Translations under genes and position numbers: made by a program
From: Synergistaceae bacterium
GTDB lineage: Bacteria > Synergistota > Synergistia > Synergistales > Synergistaceae
DNA length: 9,049 bases
Direction: 5' to 3'
NCBI GenBank assembly: GCA_030539135.1
Contig: JAUNSQ010000057.1
Span: 1 to 9,049 of the forward strand
Notes under the pieces: generated by a model
Databases searched by the model: none
What the model was told of the DNA's origin: nothing
The model's input: the letters and a program-made list of their open reading frames with translations, nothing else
Shown: positions 1-5,909 of the stretch, piece by piece
Numbering within the stretch: the stretch's first letter is position 1
Layout: the number at the start of each line of letters is the position of its first letter

Positions 1-25
1 ATAATCAGCGCAAAGATAATATTCA

Positions 26-45
26 GGCCGGGCGTTCGCCCGGCC
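26..45 (+). terminator. GC-rich hairpin, probable terminator of an upstream gene
   Basis: Perfect 8-bp stem GGCCGGGC / GCCCGGCC closed by a GTTC loop. On the plus strand it is followed by ATTTTAG, a short T-run. It most likely ends transcription of a plus-strand gene lying left of the window. Read on the minus strand it is followed by TGAATATTAT, so it could also back up termination of hicAB. The T-run is short, so efficiency is uncertain. Confidence 0.6.
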
Positions 46-63
46 ATTTTAGTATCTAGAGAA

Positions 64-86
64 AATCATTATGATAAATAATGATT
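64..86 (-). terminator. AT-rich hairpin after hicB, candidate terminator
   Basis: Inverted repeat with 9-bp arms, AATCATTAT and ATAATGATT, around a 5-nt loop. It starts a few bases after the hicB stop. On the minus strand the second arm runs into TTTTC, the arrangement expected of a weak intrinsic terminator. The stem is AT-only apart from one G-C pair in each arm, so it may instead be an mRNA 3'-end stabiliser. Confidence 0.4.
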
Positions 87-92
87 ACACAC

Positions 93-536
93 CTAACACT
101 CTGATGAAGAGGCTACGCGAGAAGGAACCGACTGTCCAAGCTCTTTCATTATAGCTTGCTGGAGCAGCGCGGAAACATTGATGTCCGGCGATTTCTTCAA
201 CTCCACGTCCATCCAATAGGGGATAGTAAGTGTCTTCTTCACTGCGCGACGAGACATCTCGCGCCGCACAGCCGCCATATCCGCGACAACTAGCTGTGCG
301 ATATCGCCCTCACGCCTTACTACCTTATCAGGCGGAGTCGGGACGGGTATCTCGTCTTTCTGTTCCTCTCTGAAATATAGGCACTCTTCTAGGACAACGC
401 GGGCTTCCAGAATGGCCTCGTCCAGAGTGTTCGCGGACGTAAAAGCGTTATCAAGGTCGGGGAAGCGAACTTCCCAGCCGTCGTCATCCGTGCTGAATAC
501 AGCGGTATATGCGTAAGTTGCAGGCAGTTTTGCCAT
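93..536 (-). CDS. hicB: HicB-family antitoxin
   Basis: A 147-residue antitoxin that would bind and neutralise the HicA ribonuclease and repress their shared promoter. Residues about 8-65 match the HicB partial RNase-H-like fold: YTAVF, an acidic DDDGWEVRFPDL stretch, the TLDEAILEA helix and the EIPVPTP exit. Residues about 98-135 look like the DNA-binding tail of the long HicB class (AVKKTLTIP, then NVSALLQQAIMKELG), probably a ribbon-helix-helix. The start is supported by an AAAGGG SD-like run about 9 nt upstream. It lies 23 nt downstream of hicA in the same direction, so the order is toxin first, antitoxin second, as in most hicAB loci. The last 12 residues are Ser-rich and look non-conserved. 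Family identification is from motif recognition, not a search. Confidence 0.9.
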   Translation of the reverse strand: MAKLPATYAYTAVFSTDDDGWEVRFPDLDNAFTSANTLDEAILEARVVLEECLYFREEQKDEIPVPTPPDKVVRREGDIAQLVVADMAAVRREMSRRAVKKTLTIPYWMDVELKKSPDINVSALLQQAIMKELGQSVPSRVASSSEC

Positions 537-559
537 ATCGTATCACCCTTTCTTGGTTG

Positions 560-751
560 CTATTTTGTGATGCCAAGGCGTTTTTTAATATATGCGTTTA
601 TGCCATCCTTGATTTTTTGTGGAATGGGAAACGGACGCTCGCCATCTTTAAAACACCAGACGTGGCTCCCCTTTCCCCTAGCTGTGCTTATGGACCATCC
701 GCGCTTCATTGCCTCGGCGATAAACTCTTTCTGGCTATATACTTTCCCCAT
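560..751 (-). CDS. hicA: HicA-family mRNA interferase toxin
   Basis: A 63-residue toxin of the HicA (YcfA-like) family, which has a double-stranded-RNA-binding fold and cleaves mRNA when free of HicB. The diagnostic GKGSHVWCF segment is present with the catalytic-type His at residue 30, followed by the basic helix QKIKDGINAYIKKRLGI. I chose the ATG at 749-751 because GGAGG lies 7 nt upstream (759-763). The longer frame back to 790 would begin upstream of the -10 box of the promoter identified here, so it cannot be translated from that transcript. The length is normal for the family. No key residue is missing, so the toxin appears intact. Confidence 0.92.
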   Translation of the reverse strand: MGKVYSQKEFIAEAMKRGWSISTARGKGSHVWCFKDGERPFPIPQKIKDGINAYIKKRLGITK

Positions 752-780
752 AAAACCGCCTCCGCTATCGCTATAAACAA

Positions 781-809
781 ATCTTAGCACACTGGTTTAT
801 ACGTGTCAA
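781..809 (-). promoter_or_regulatory. hicAB promoter
   Basis: On the minus strand a perfect -35 TTGACA (804-809) is followed after exactly 17 bp by TAAGAT (781-786, 4 of 6 matches to the -10 consensus). Transcription would start near 774, giving a leader of about 20 nt that contains the hicA SD. Confidence 0.7.
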
Positions 810-817
810 CACGTATA
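798..817. promoter_or_regulatory. Perfect palindrome over the hicAB -35 box, candidate HicB operator
   Basis: Arms TATACGTGT and ACACGTATA are separated by 2 bp, giving a 20-bp perfect inverted repeat. It fully contains the -35 hexamer of the hicAB promoter. HicB proteins with a C-terminal DNA-binding domain repress their own promoters by binding palindromes, so this is the obvious autoregulatory operator. The role is inferred from position and symmetry. Confidence 0.7.
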
Positions 818-842
818 ATTAATCGGCATGGCAAAATAATTT

Positions 843-857
843 TCGTTCACCGAACGA
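843..857. promoter_or_regulatory. Short dyad between the divergent genes
   Basis: TCGTTC-ACC-GAACGA, a 6-bp inverted repeat with a 3-nt spacer. It sits between the hicAB promoter and the divergent gene starting at 951. No T-run follows on either strand. It could be an operator for an unknown regulator. It differs in sequence from the 798-817 palindrome. Confidence 0.35.
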
Positions 858-900
858 TAATATCTAAGAAAAGAATTTTAAATACCTTTAACCTGACGCA

Positions 901-929
901 TTGACATTGTAGTATATTTACAACGATAT
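901..929 (+). promoter_or_regulatory. Possible promoter of the 951-1979 gene
   Basis: A perfect TTGACA stands at 901-906, but the bases 16-18 bp downstream (ACGATA / CGATAT, about 923-929) match the -10 consensus poorly. The 5-bp dyad TTGTA...TACAA (907-923) lies in the spacer. If used, the leader would be only about 15 nt, starting close to the SD. Confidence 0.35.
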
Positions 930-950
930 CTTTACAGGAGGGGACAATAA

Positions 951-1979
951 ATGACAGCTCAGATTGACGACGGTTTTCGTTGGAACAACAAAGTTTACAA
1001 CTTATCACGTGCGCAAAATATCAAAAGCCTTTTTGACGAAGATGATATTCCAAAACTTGGGTTTACCCAATCAACCAGAGTCTCTACTGGCTGCTGGCGC
1101 GGATATGTGGCGACCTTTGGCGTAAATAATGACGGTCGCCTAATTTTATGGGGCTTAAGGATAGACGATTATCCAGCGGACAAACAAATCCCATCGCTTA
1201 ATGGAAACGCTCCGAGTAGTATAGAACCTAATGGAAAGGATAGAAAAGATCTTTTATACACTGATTTGGATATGCTTCTGCAATATTCTGGGTCTATTTT
1301 GATAACCAATGGGTTCTTGCAGTGGCGCTACGTCCATATGGGATTTCAAAACCCGATGTATTATGAGACTGTTATCGAACTGACCTTTCATAATGGGTGT
1401 TTAGCAGAGACCAAAGATTTTTCTCAGGAGGCGAAGAGGCTTCGCTCAGACCTACGCGCGATAAAGACATATAAGGACAGCGACGAATGGATACATGCAA
1501 GTTACGATAGGGAATATTACGAAAAATGGCCGCTTAAATTGCACGCGATCACCCCTGCCACAAAGGAAGAAAAAGAACTGCGTGCAAAGATAGTTTTAAG
1601 AGAGCGTGAAATTCCATATTTAGAGCTAGTCGCGTCCAATGAACGGCTGCATTCACGTCTGCTAGAGCTAGATAAGACTTACGAATTTGATGATAAGGAC
1701 CACAAGATGATTATAGATTTGTTACCTATATATGATGAATTTGCAGATAAAAATAAAAAAGAGAAACAATCGTTTCTGTTTATTTCAAAATATATAAAAA
1801 AACGTAATCTAAAATTCTCGCTCTCAACAAACGCCAAATTGTATCAATGCTTGGCAATATTGAATAATGAATATATCTTTGATGAAAGAGAAACATATCT
1901 CAATGATTACGCAATAGAACAATGTCGGCAACTTTCACGAGAATACCCTGAAATTTTCAGCGTCGATAATTATAAGTAA
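951..1979 (+). CDS. Unassigned 342-residue protein, possible two-part architecture
   Basis: Real gene: AGGAGGGG lies 9 nt before the ATG and the frame is long and uninterrupted. I do not recognise a named family. Residues about 41-152 (STGCWRGYVATFGV, DGRLILWGLRI, then LQWRYVHMGFQNPMYYET and IELTFHNG) recall a group of uncharacterised bacterial proteins with the pattern CWRGYxxTW...YVHMG...YE...F.NG, which I know only as hypothetical. Residues about 155-342 are charged, mostly helical, with Lys/Glu-rich segments around 204-222 and 265-285. There is no signal peptide or membrane segment, so it should be cytosolic. It is clearly AT-richer than the transporter genes to its right (for example AAATAAAAAAGAG near 1750), which suggests acquisition. 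It stands alone, divergent from hicAB. A toxin, immunity or defence role is possible but nothing in the sequence proves it. Confidence 0.8.
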   Translation: MTAQIDDGFRWNNKVYNLSRAQNIKSLFDEDDIPKLGFTQSTRVSTGCWRGYVATFGVNNDGRLILWGLRIDDYPADKQIPSLNGNAPSSIEPNGKDRKDLLYTDLDMLLQYSGSILITNGFLQWRYVHMGFQNPMYYETVIELTFHNGCLAETKDFSQEAKRLRSDLRAIKTYKDSDEWIHASYDREYYEKWPLKLHAITPATKEEKELRAKIVLREREIPYLELVASNERLHSRLLELDKTYEFDDKDHKMIIDLLPIYDEFADKNKKEKQSFLFISKYIKKRNLKFSLSTNAKLYQCLAILNNEYIFDERETYLNDYAIEQCRQLSREYPEIFSVDNYK

Positions 1980-2033
1980 TAATCAACCTTAATTACTACG
2001 TCCATTGCATTTTTATTTCTGTCAGTCTGTATC

Positions 2034-2078
2034 TCGCCCCGCCTAGGATGATATTTTTCGCGTAGTCGGGCGGGGCGA
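2034..2078. other. GC-rich long-loop hairpin after the orphan gene
   Basis: 10-bp perfect stem TCGCCCCGCC (2034-2043) / GGCGGGGCGA (2069-2078) around a 25-nt loop. On the plus strand it is followed by AAAATTATTT, not a clean T-run, so it is an atypical terminator. It is the only strong dyad between the gene ending at 1979 and the permease. It may end that transcript or mark the edge of the acquired block. Confidence 0.5.
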
Positions 2079-2125
2079 AAATTATTTATGTCGGCGTCAT
2101 CTAACACACTCGCCGTTTCATGCAA

Positions 2126-2131
2126 TATAAT
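2126..2131 (+). promoter_or_regulatory. -10 box upstream of the EamA permease
   Basis: A perfect TATAAT about 55 nt before the start codon. The -35 region is weak: CTAACA at 2101-2106 would need a 19-bp spacer. The promoter is therefore plausible but poor at -35 and might need an activator. Confidence 0.4.
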
Positions 2132-2185
2132 AGAGCGCGTAAATATTATTTGGCCTGATTTTTATCCAAAAAAGGGGATATGTTT

Positions 2186-3094
2186 ATGTCACCAGACACA
2201 CAGAATAACGGCGCGACAGCAACGACTTATCTGGCCGCGCTTCTGGCGGTAGCGGCGTGGGGCGGGAGCTTCGCGGGCATGAAGATTGCTCTCACGCAGA
2301 CTACGCCGCTTTTCTTGATGTTCATGAGGTTTTGCTTCTCTCTGCTGATACTCGTGCCCGTCGCGTATTATAACGGCGAGCTGACCCTGCCGACGCGCAA
2401 GCAGGCTCTTGTGCTGGCATTCATGGGTTTCTTCGGCTTCTTCTTCCATTTCGCTCTGCAAACGGCGGGTATGAAGACCGCCGGCTCGGCGACGGCCAAC
2501 TGGCAGATGGCGGCGTCTCCAGCTATTGCCGCTGTGCTGGCCGGGATGTTCTTAAAGGAGAGGCTGAACCTACGCGGCATACTCGGCGTCGTTCTGTCGT
2601 TCCTCGGCGTAGCTGTGGTGCTTGGGCTCGGCTCTGTCGGAAAGTCCGGCATGGAGGCATATACTTTCGGCGATTTCCTTATCTCGATGTCGTCGCTCAA
2701 CTGGGCGGCGTTCATGGTCATCACGAGGTGGCTCTTCCGTGACGGCGGATACCCCCCGACGTTCACAATCCTGTGGGAGATGATTTTCGCGGCTCTTATG
2801 TGCATCCCTGCGCTCGCGGTGACAGGGACGGACGTCTCGGTGATAGCACAGTTCACGTCAAGCACATGGCTCGCGCTGGCGTTCCTTGGGATATGCTGCT
2901 CCGGCTTGGCTTATGTCTTCTGGTATATTGCCACGGCTAGGATATCGGTGGCAGAGGTGATGGTGTTCCAGTTCTTCCAGCCGCTGGTCGGCGCGATAGT
3001 CGGCTATTTCGTCATCGGCGAGCGTTTCACGCTCTGGCTGTTCATCGGCGGGGCGCTTATCGTCCTAGGAGTCTGGACGGTCAATAAAAAGTAA
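2186..3094 (+). CDS. DMT-superfamily permease, EamA family
   Basis: An inner-membrane transporter of about 302 residues with ten predicted membrane helices arranged as two EamA repeats (about residues 12-145 and 160-300). Landmarks are AAWGGSFAGMK in helix 1, the FLKERLNLRGILGVVLSFLGVAVV block that ends repeat 1, and the equivalent GERFTLWLFIGGALIVLGVW block that ends repeat 2. EamA proteins export or import amino acids, metabolites or nucleotides. The substrate cannot be read from sequence. Two ATGs are close together (2180 and 2186). GGGG at 2174-2177 is only 2 nt from the first but 8 nt from the second, so 2186 is preferred. The gene is monocistronic, with its own -10 box and a strong terminator immediately downstream. 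GC content is typical of the rest of the window and above the 1-2000 block. Confidence 0.9.
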   Translation: MSPDTQNNGATATTYLAALLAVAAWGGSFAGMKIALTQTTPLFLMFMRFCFSLLILVPVAYYNGELTLPTRKQALVLAFMGFFGFFFHFALQTAGMKTAGSATANWQMAASPAIAAVLAGMFLKERLNLRGILGVVLSFLGVAVVLGLGSVGKSGMEAYTFGDFLISMSSLNWAAFMVITRWLFRDGGYPPTFTILWEMIFAALMCIPALAVTGTDVSVIAQFTSSTWLALAFLGICCSGLAYVFWYIATARISVAEVMVFQFFQPLVGAIVGYFVIGERFTLWLFIGGALIVLGVWTVNKK

Positions 3095-3097
3095 GGC

Positions 3098-3125
3098 AAG
3101 GGCGGCGCTTCCGCGCCGCCCTTTT
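3098..3125 (+). terminator. Strong intrinsic terminator of the EamA permease
   Basis: Perfect 9-bp GC stem GGGCGGCGC / GCGCCGCCC with a TTCC loop and a TTTT tail. Two upstream A residues can pair into the T-tail. It starts only 3 nt after the stop codon. On the minus strand the hairpin is followed by TTGCCTTAC, so it may also partly stop the convergent minus-strand operon. Confidence 0.9.
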
Positions 3126-3141
3126 GTATCGATAAATCCCG

Positions 3142-3540
3142 CTAAAATTTCACAGTCTTCGGCGCGGACGTGAAAGAATAGAATGTCGCCGTCGCGTCTT
3201 TTAGATATAACACTTCGCAGTTCCCGTCGTCGGCGGCGTACATCTCTTTAAGCACAGGGTTCGCGTCGAGCATGTGCTGCCGCGCTTCTCTTCTATCATC
3301 GCGGACGACCGTGGCCGACAGGCGTATCTATGACATCCCGTCTTCGCTGGCCGCGCTTATCGCTATCCTCGGCTTGGCCATCATCTGTTTGAATACCTTT
3401 TTGACGTTGCCGGTCTGGAGATACATCCGACCCTCAAAGATATCGACGGCCCCGAACGGGCGCACCTCGGGCAGGCCGTCGTTGACGGTCGCGACATAAA
3501 ACACAACGCAGTCTTTCAAAAATTTATAGACCTCTTCCAT
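3142..3540 (-). pseudogene. Pyridoxamine 5'-phosphate oxidase-like flavoprotein, interrupted by an amber codon
   Basis: Small FMN-binding split-barrel protein of the PPOX-like family. Codons 1-70 read MEEVYKFLKDCVVFYVATVNDG, LPEVRPFGAV, then YLQTGNVKKVFKQMMAKP, the usual start of the family. Codon 71 (3328-3330) is TAG. Reading straight on in the same frame gives 61 further family-like residues (IRLSATVVRDDRREAR, ANPVLKEMYAADDG, CEVLYLKDATATFYSF) to a normal stop at 3142. Family members usually carry Trp just before IRLS, so one TGG-to-TAG change explains the break. The total of about 132 codons is the normal family length. The start at 3540 has AAGGGG 8 nt upstream and overlaps the previous gene by 17 nt. 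As written, only a 70-residue half-barrel would be made, probably non-functional. A sequencing error is possible. It is the last gene of the minus-strand operon. Confidence 0.85.
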
Positions 3541-4156
3541 TTTGCATTCCCCTTTCGGATGTAGGTTCACCTTCGCGCTTTGGCGCTATTGTCATTATAT
3601 GATAATGGTCGGAAATTTTCTCAAGCGACATCTCTCTGTCGCGGCAGAGGCGTTTGTAAACCGATATTATCTCCGGGGACGTTAGCTCCGCCATGACGGG
3701 CAGATCCCCCCAGCGGCGCAGGGCTTCGGCGTTCAGCCTTCCGCCCACGCCCATGCCTCGGTATCTCGCGTCCACGACGCCAATATAGAAGTACGCCGCC
3801 GAGCCATAGCGGGAGAGGACGCCTTTGAATTTTTCCCTGAACAGCGGCACCGACTTGTCTCCCGCGGCGATATAGCTGTCGAAGAATATGCGCTCAGCTT
3901 CCTCAGATGACCCGCTTTCGAACTTTACGACAAGGTTGAAACCAAGCAGCTTCCCATCAGAGACAGCGCCGAGCGCGCCTCCGTTCCCAAGGCAGTAATC
4001 AAAGCTAGGGGCGACGAGCGCGTCGAACTCGGCAAGCCGCGCCGCGTCGTCGGGGAACAGCTCGCGGTAGTACGCGCTGTCGTAGAAGCTGTCGGCGAAT
4101 ATCCGATAGACTTCTTTAAAATCCTTTGCCGAGAGGGTGGAAAATTTTATATCCAT
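3524..4156 (-). CDS. GNAT-family N-acetyltransferase
   Basis: A 210-residue cytosolic acetyltransferase that would transfer acetyl from acetyl-CoA to an amine. The substrate is unknown. The acetyl-CoA pyrophosphate loop is visible as RYRGMGVGG (residues 131-139, the RxxGxG pattern) directly after the beta strand YFYIGVVDA, followed by the helix GRLNAEALRR. The late ELTSPE...VYKRL stretch (157-170) matches the region where GNATs place the strand-helix after motif A. The N-terminal half (YRIFADSF, YYRELFPDD) is longer than in minimal GNATs. The start has GGTGG just upstream. A 16-nt gap separates it from the preceding acetyltransferase gene. Its 3' end overlaps the flavoprotein start, so the two are probably translationally coupled. 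The last about 18 residues look like low-conservation tail. Confidence 0.85.
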   Translation of the reverse strand: MDIKFSTLSAKDFKEVYRIFADSFYDSAYYRELFPDDAARLAEFDALVAPSFDYCLGNGGALGAVSDGKLLGFNLVVKFESGSSEEAERIFFDSYIAAGDKSVPLFREKFKGVLSRYGSAAYFYIGVVDARYRGMGVGGRLNAEALRRWGDLPVMAELTSPEIISVYKRLCRDREMSLEKISDHYHIMTIAPKREGEPTSERGMQNGRGL

Positions 4157-4172
4157 GCGTCCACCGCCTACG

Positions 4173-4718
4173 TTAGTTATCTTCGACGCCCGCCTCAGCG
4201 AAATATTGCGGGGTGAGCGCGTAGCATTCGTTGGCGCGGACTTCTCCGTTGTATATCATTTCGCAGAGGGCAAGCGTCCCTTCGTAACGGAAGCCAAGTT
4301 TCGTCAGCACCCGCCTCGAACGCGCGTTCTCGGGATAGCAGTAAGCCGAGATGAGGTCGAGCCCAAGCCGCACAAACCCATCGTCGACGACGGCGCGCGC
4401 GGCTTCCGTCATATATCCTCTGCCCCAGTAGTCCTCGCCTATCGAGTAGCCGAGCATTTTAGTCCTGTCGTTGTCGCGCTTTGGGTCGTCTATAAGCCCA
4501 ACTGACCCAATCAGCGCGTTGTCCTCACGCAGGACGATTCCAAAGACGTTGTTCGCGAGGAATATCTGTTCGATTATTTCGCGCGTCTCGTCAACTGACT
4601 CATGCGGCTTCCATCCGGCGTTCGGCCCAACGTTGGGGCCTCTGTAGCATTCGTACATGGCCCGCGCGTCGTCCGTCGTGATTGGGCGCAGCAAAAGCCT
4701 GTCAGTTGTAAGTATCAT
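4173..4718 (-). CDS. RimJ/RimL-type GNAT acetyltransferase
   Basis: A 181-residue acetyltransferase of the GNAT subfamily that includes RimJ, RimL and RimI-like protein or amino-acid N-acetylases. Signature segments are ILTTDRLLLRPITTDDA at the N terminus, GYSIGEDYWGRGYMTEAARAV (acetyl-CoA loop, W98-G-R-G-Y-M) and ENARSRRVLTKLGFRYEG near residues 130-147, the most typical RimJ/L motif. The acceptor cannot be predicted: proteins, antibiotics and small amines are all known for this subfamily. Its ATG overlaps the stop of the upstream permease as ATGA. A GAGG 7 nt upstream lies inside the permease gene, so expression should be coupled. All catalytic-loop residues are intact. Confidence 0.88.
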   Translation of the reverse strand: MILTTDRLLLRPITTDDARAMYECYRGPNVGPNAGWKPHESVDETREIIEQIFLANNVFGIVLREDNALIGSVGLIDDPKRDNDRTKMLGYSIGEDYWGRGYMTEAARAVVDDGFVRLGLDLISAYCYPENARSRRVLTKLGFRYEGTLALCEMIYNGEVRANECYALTPQYFAEAGVEDN

Positions 4719-5617
4719 AGGTACGCCTCATTTTTCTGCGGCAGCTGCGAGATGACGACGGCGACGAACATCAGCACGCAGCCTATGATCTCTCTCATCG
4801 TGAATGTCTCCTGGAGCAGAAAATATCCCGCGAGCACCGCGAATATGGATTCGAGACTCATTATAAGCGAAGCGTTCACAGGGTCGGCGTATTTCTGCCC
4901 GGCCATCTGGCATGTAAAGGCTATCCCCGTCGATATGAACCCCACGTAGAATATCGGCCACATCGCCCCGCGAAGCGACTCTGCCGTCGGCGATTCGGAA
5001 ATCGACATCGCGATGAGCGACATGACGCAGGGGACGGCAAACTGTATGCACGAGAGTTTGAGCGGGTCTCCGTCCTTCGTGAAATGGTTGCAGCTCAGGA
5101 TATGCGCCGACCAGAAGAGCGAGCTGACGATAAGGATGGCATCGCCGAGCTCTATCGTGAAGCCGTCCTTCACTGAGAGAAGATAAAGCCCGCAAAGGCT
5201 CATGACGACCGCGAGCCATTTCAGAAGCCCCGAACGTTTCCCCATGAGCAGCCCGATGATTGGGACAAAGACGATATAGAGCGTCGTGATGAAGCCAGCC
5301 TTTCCAGCGCCGGTATACTGCATACCGACCTGCTGCATAGAACTCGCGAGGAAGAGCGCTATCCCGCAGGCAAGCCCGCCCTTGAGCGAAGAACGCCACT
5401 CGGCGGCCATCTCGGCCCCGGCCAGCGACATGCCAAAGCGCATATCGGAGAGCACTGCAACGATGAAAATTACTACGGAGCCGATAAAATATCTCGACGC
5501 GCAGAAAGTGAACGGCCCGACGTCGTCCATGCCGACCCGCTGCGCGACAAAGGCAGTCCCCCATATAAAGGAGGCCGTGAAAAGATATAAGTTCGAAAGA
5601 GCGCGTTTAGTATTCAA
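4715..5617 (-). CDS. DMT-superfamily permease, EamA family (second copy, distinct subgroup)
   Basis: An inner-membrane transporter of about 300 residues with ten helices in two EamA repeats. The segment WGTAFVAQRVGMDDVGPFTF, followed by ASRYFIGS, is typical of the EamA subgroup whose members begin with a short cytosolic MNTK-like tail. Repeat 1 includes QQVGMQYTGAGKAGFITTLY. Repeat 2 ends in SLESIFAVLAGYFLLQETF and a last helix. It shares little with the permease at 2186 beyond fold, so this is not a recent duplication. Start choice: ATGs at 5638 and 5626 have no correctly spaced SD, but a TTG at 5615-5617 has GGGGA 8 nt upstream and gives the family-like MNTKRALSNLYLF. The longer starts remain possible. 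It is the first gene of a four-gene minus-strand operon. The substrate is unknown, and amino-acid or metabolite export is plausible. Confidence 0.88.
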   Translation of the reverse strand: MNTKRALSNLYLFTASFIWGTAFVAQRVGMDDVGPFTFCASRYFIGSVVIFIVAVLSDMRFGMSLAGAEMAAEWRSSLKGGLACGIALFLASSMQQVGMQYTGAGKAGFITTLYIVFVPIIGLLMGKRSGLLKWLAVVMSLCGLYLLSVKDGFTIELGDAILIVSSLFWSAHILSCNHFTKDGDPLKLSCIQFAVPCVMSLIAMSISESPTAESLRGAMWPIFYVGFISTGIAFTCQMAGQKYADPVNASLIMSLESIFAVLAGYFLLQETFTMREIIGCVLMFVAVVISQLPQKNEAYL

Positions 5618-5692
5618 AATTATCATTCCCCATAGCATTTGATTTCATACGGCCAAGCGAAACTTCCGCCCCGCGTGGCGTTAAATGATGTA

Positions 5693-5701
5693 ATGATAAC
5701 A
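5693..5701 (-). promoter_or_regulatory. Extended -10 element for the minus-strand operon
   Basis: The minus strand reads TGT-TATCAT, a TGn-extended -10 with 5 of 6 matches. No good -35 lies at 16-18 bp, which is normal for extended -10 promoters. The transcript would begin near 5686 and leave a leader of about 70 nt before the TTG start at 5617. Confidence 0.4.
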
Positions 5702-5840
5702 TATAAACCCACACAAATAATTTTCTCAAAAATATTTTTAAAATTTGTAAATCCTTGCTGTCAGAGGGGAAACGTCCATTTTCGCACACACCTTATCGCT
5801 TTTTTCACAAAATGTACCTTCCACAATTTTGGATTTAGTG

Positions 5841-5846
5841 TATAAT
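5841..5846 (+). promoter_or_regulatory. -10 box of the symporter promoter
   Basis: A perfect TATAAT about 65 nt before the symporter start, preceded directly by TG. The -35 region about 17 bp upstream (CTTCCA, 5818-5823) is weak, 3 of 6 matches, so activation or an alternative promoter is possible. Confidence 0.5.
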
Positions 5847-5909
5847 ATCCGAAATCAACTTTTTGAGTTTTTATTTACTATATCAAATTCCTAAAAAGGG
5901 GGAGTATTT

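Larger units (their letters stand above)
5639..5909. other. AT-rich divergent intergenic region
   Basis: About 270 bp between the divergent permease operon and the symporter. No gene is supported in it. It contains an extended -10 element on the minus strand, a TATAAT on the plus strand and a very AT-rich stretch around 5715-5750 (TTTTCTCAAAAATATTTTTA) that could help open or curve the DNA. Confidence 0.6.

Noticed and set aside
752..790. Longer HicA start at 790 adding 13 residues
   Set aside because: It has no SD and lies upstream of the -10 box. The ATG at 751 has GGAGG at 7 nt.
2368..2865. 165-codon minus-strand frame inside the first permease
   Set aside because: It lies antisense to a clear EamA gene, with no SD and no recognisable domain.
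3328..3330. TAG as a recoded (pyrrolysine or Trp) codon
   Set aside because: TAG ends several other genes here, and Trp is the family residue, so a point mutation is simpler. It is kept as a checkable alternative in the findings.
4728..5564. 278-codon open frame overlapping the second EamA permease on the same strand
   Set aside because: It is a shifted-frame shadow of the permease: the composition is Arg/His-rich with no hydrophobic helices, and there is no SD.
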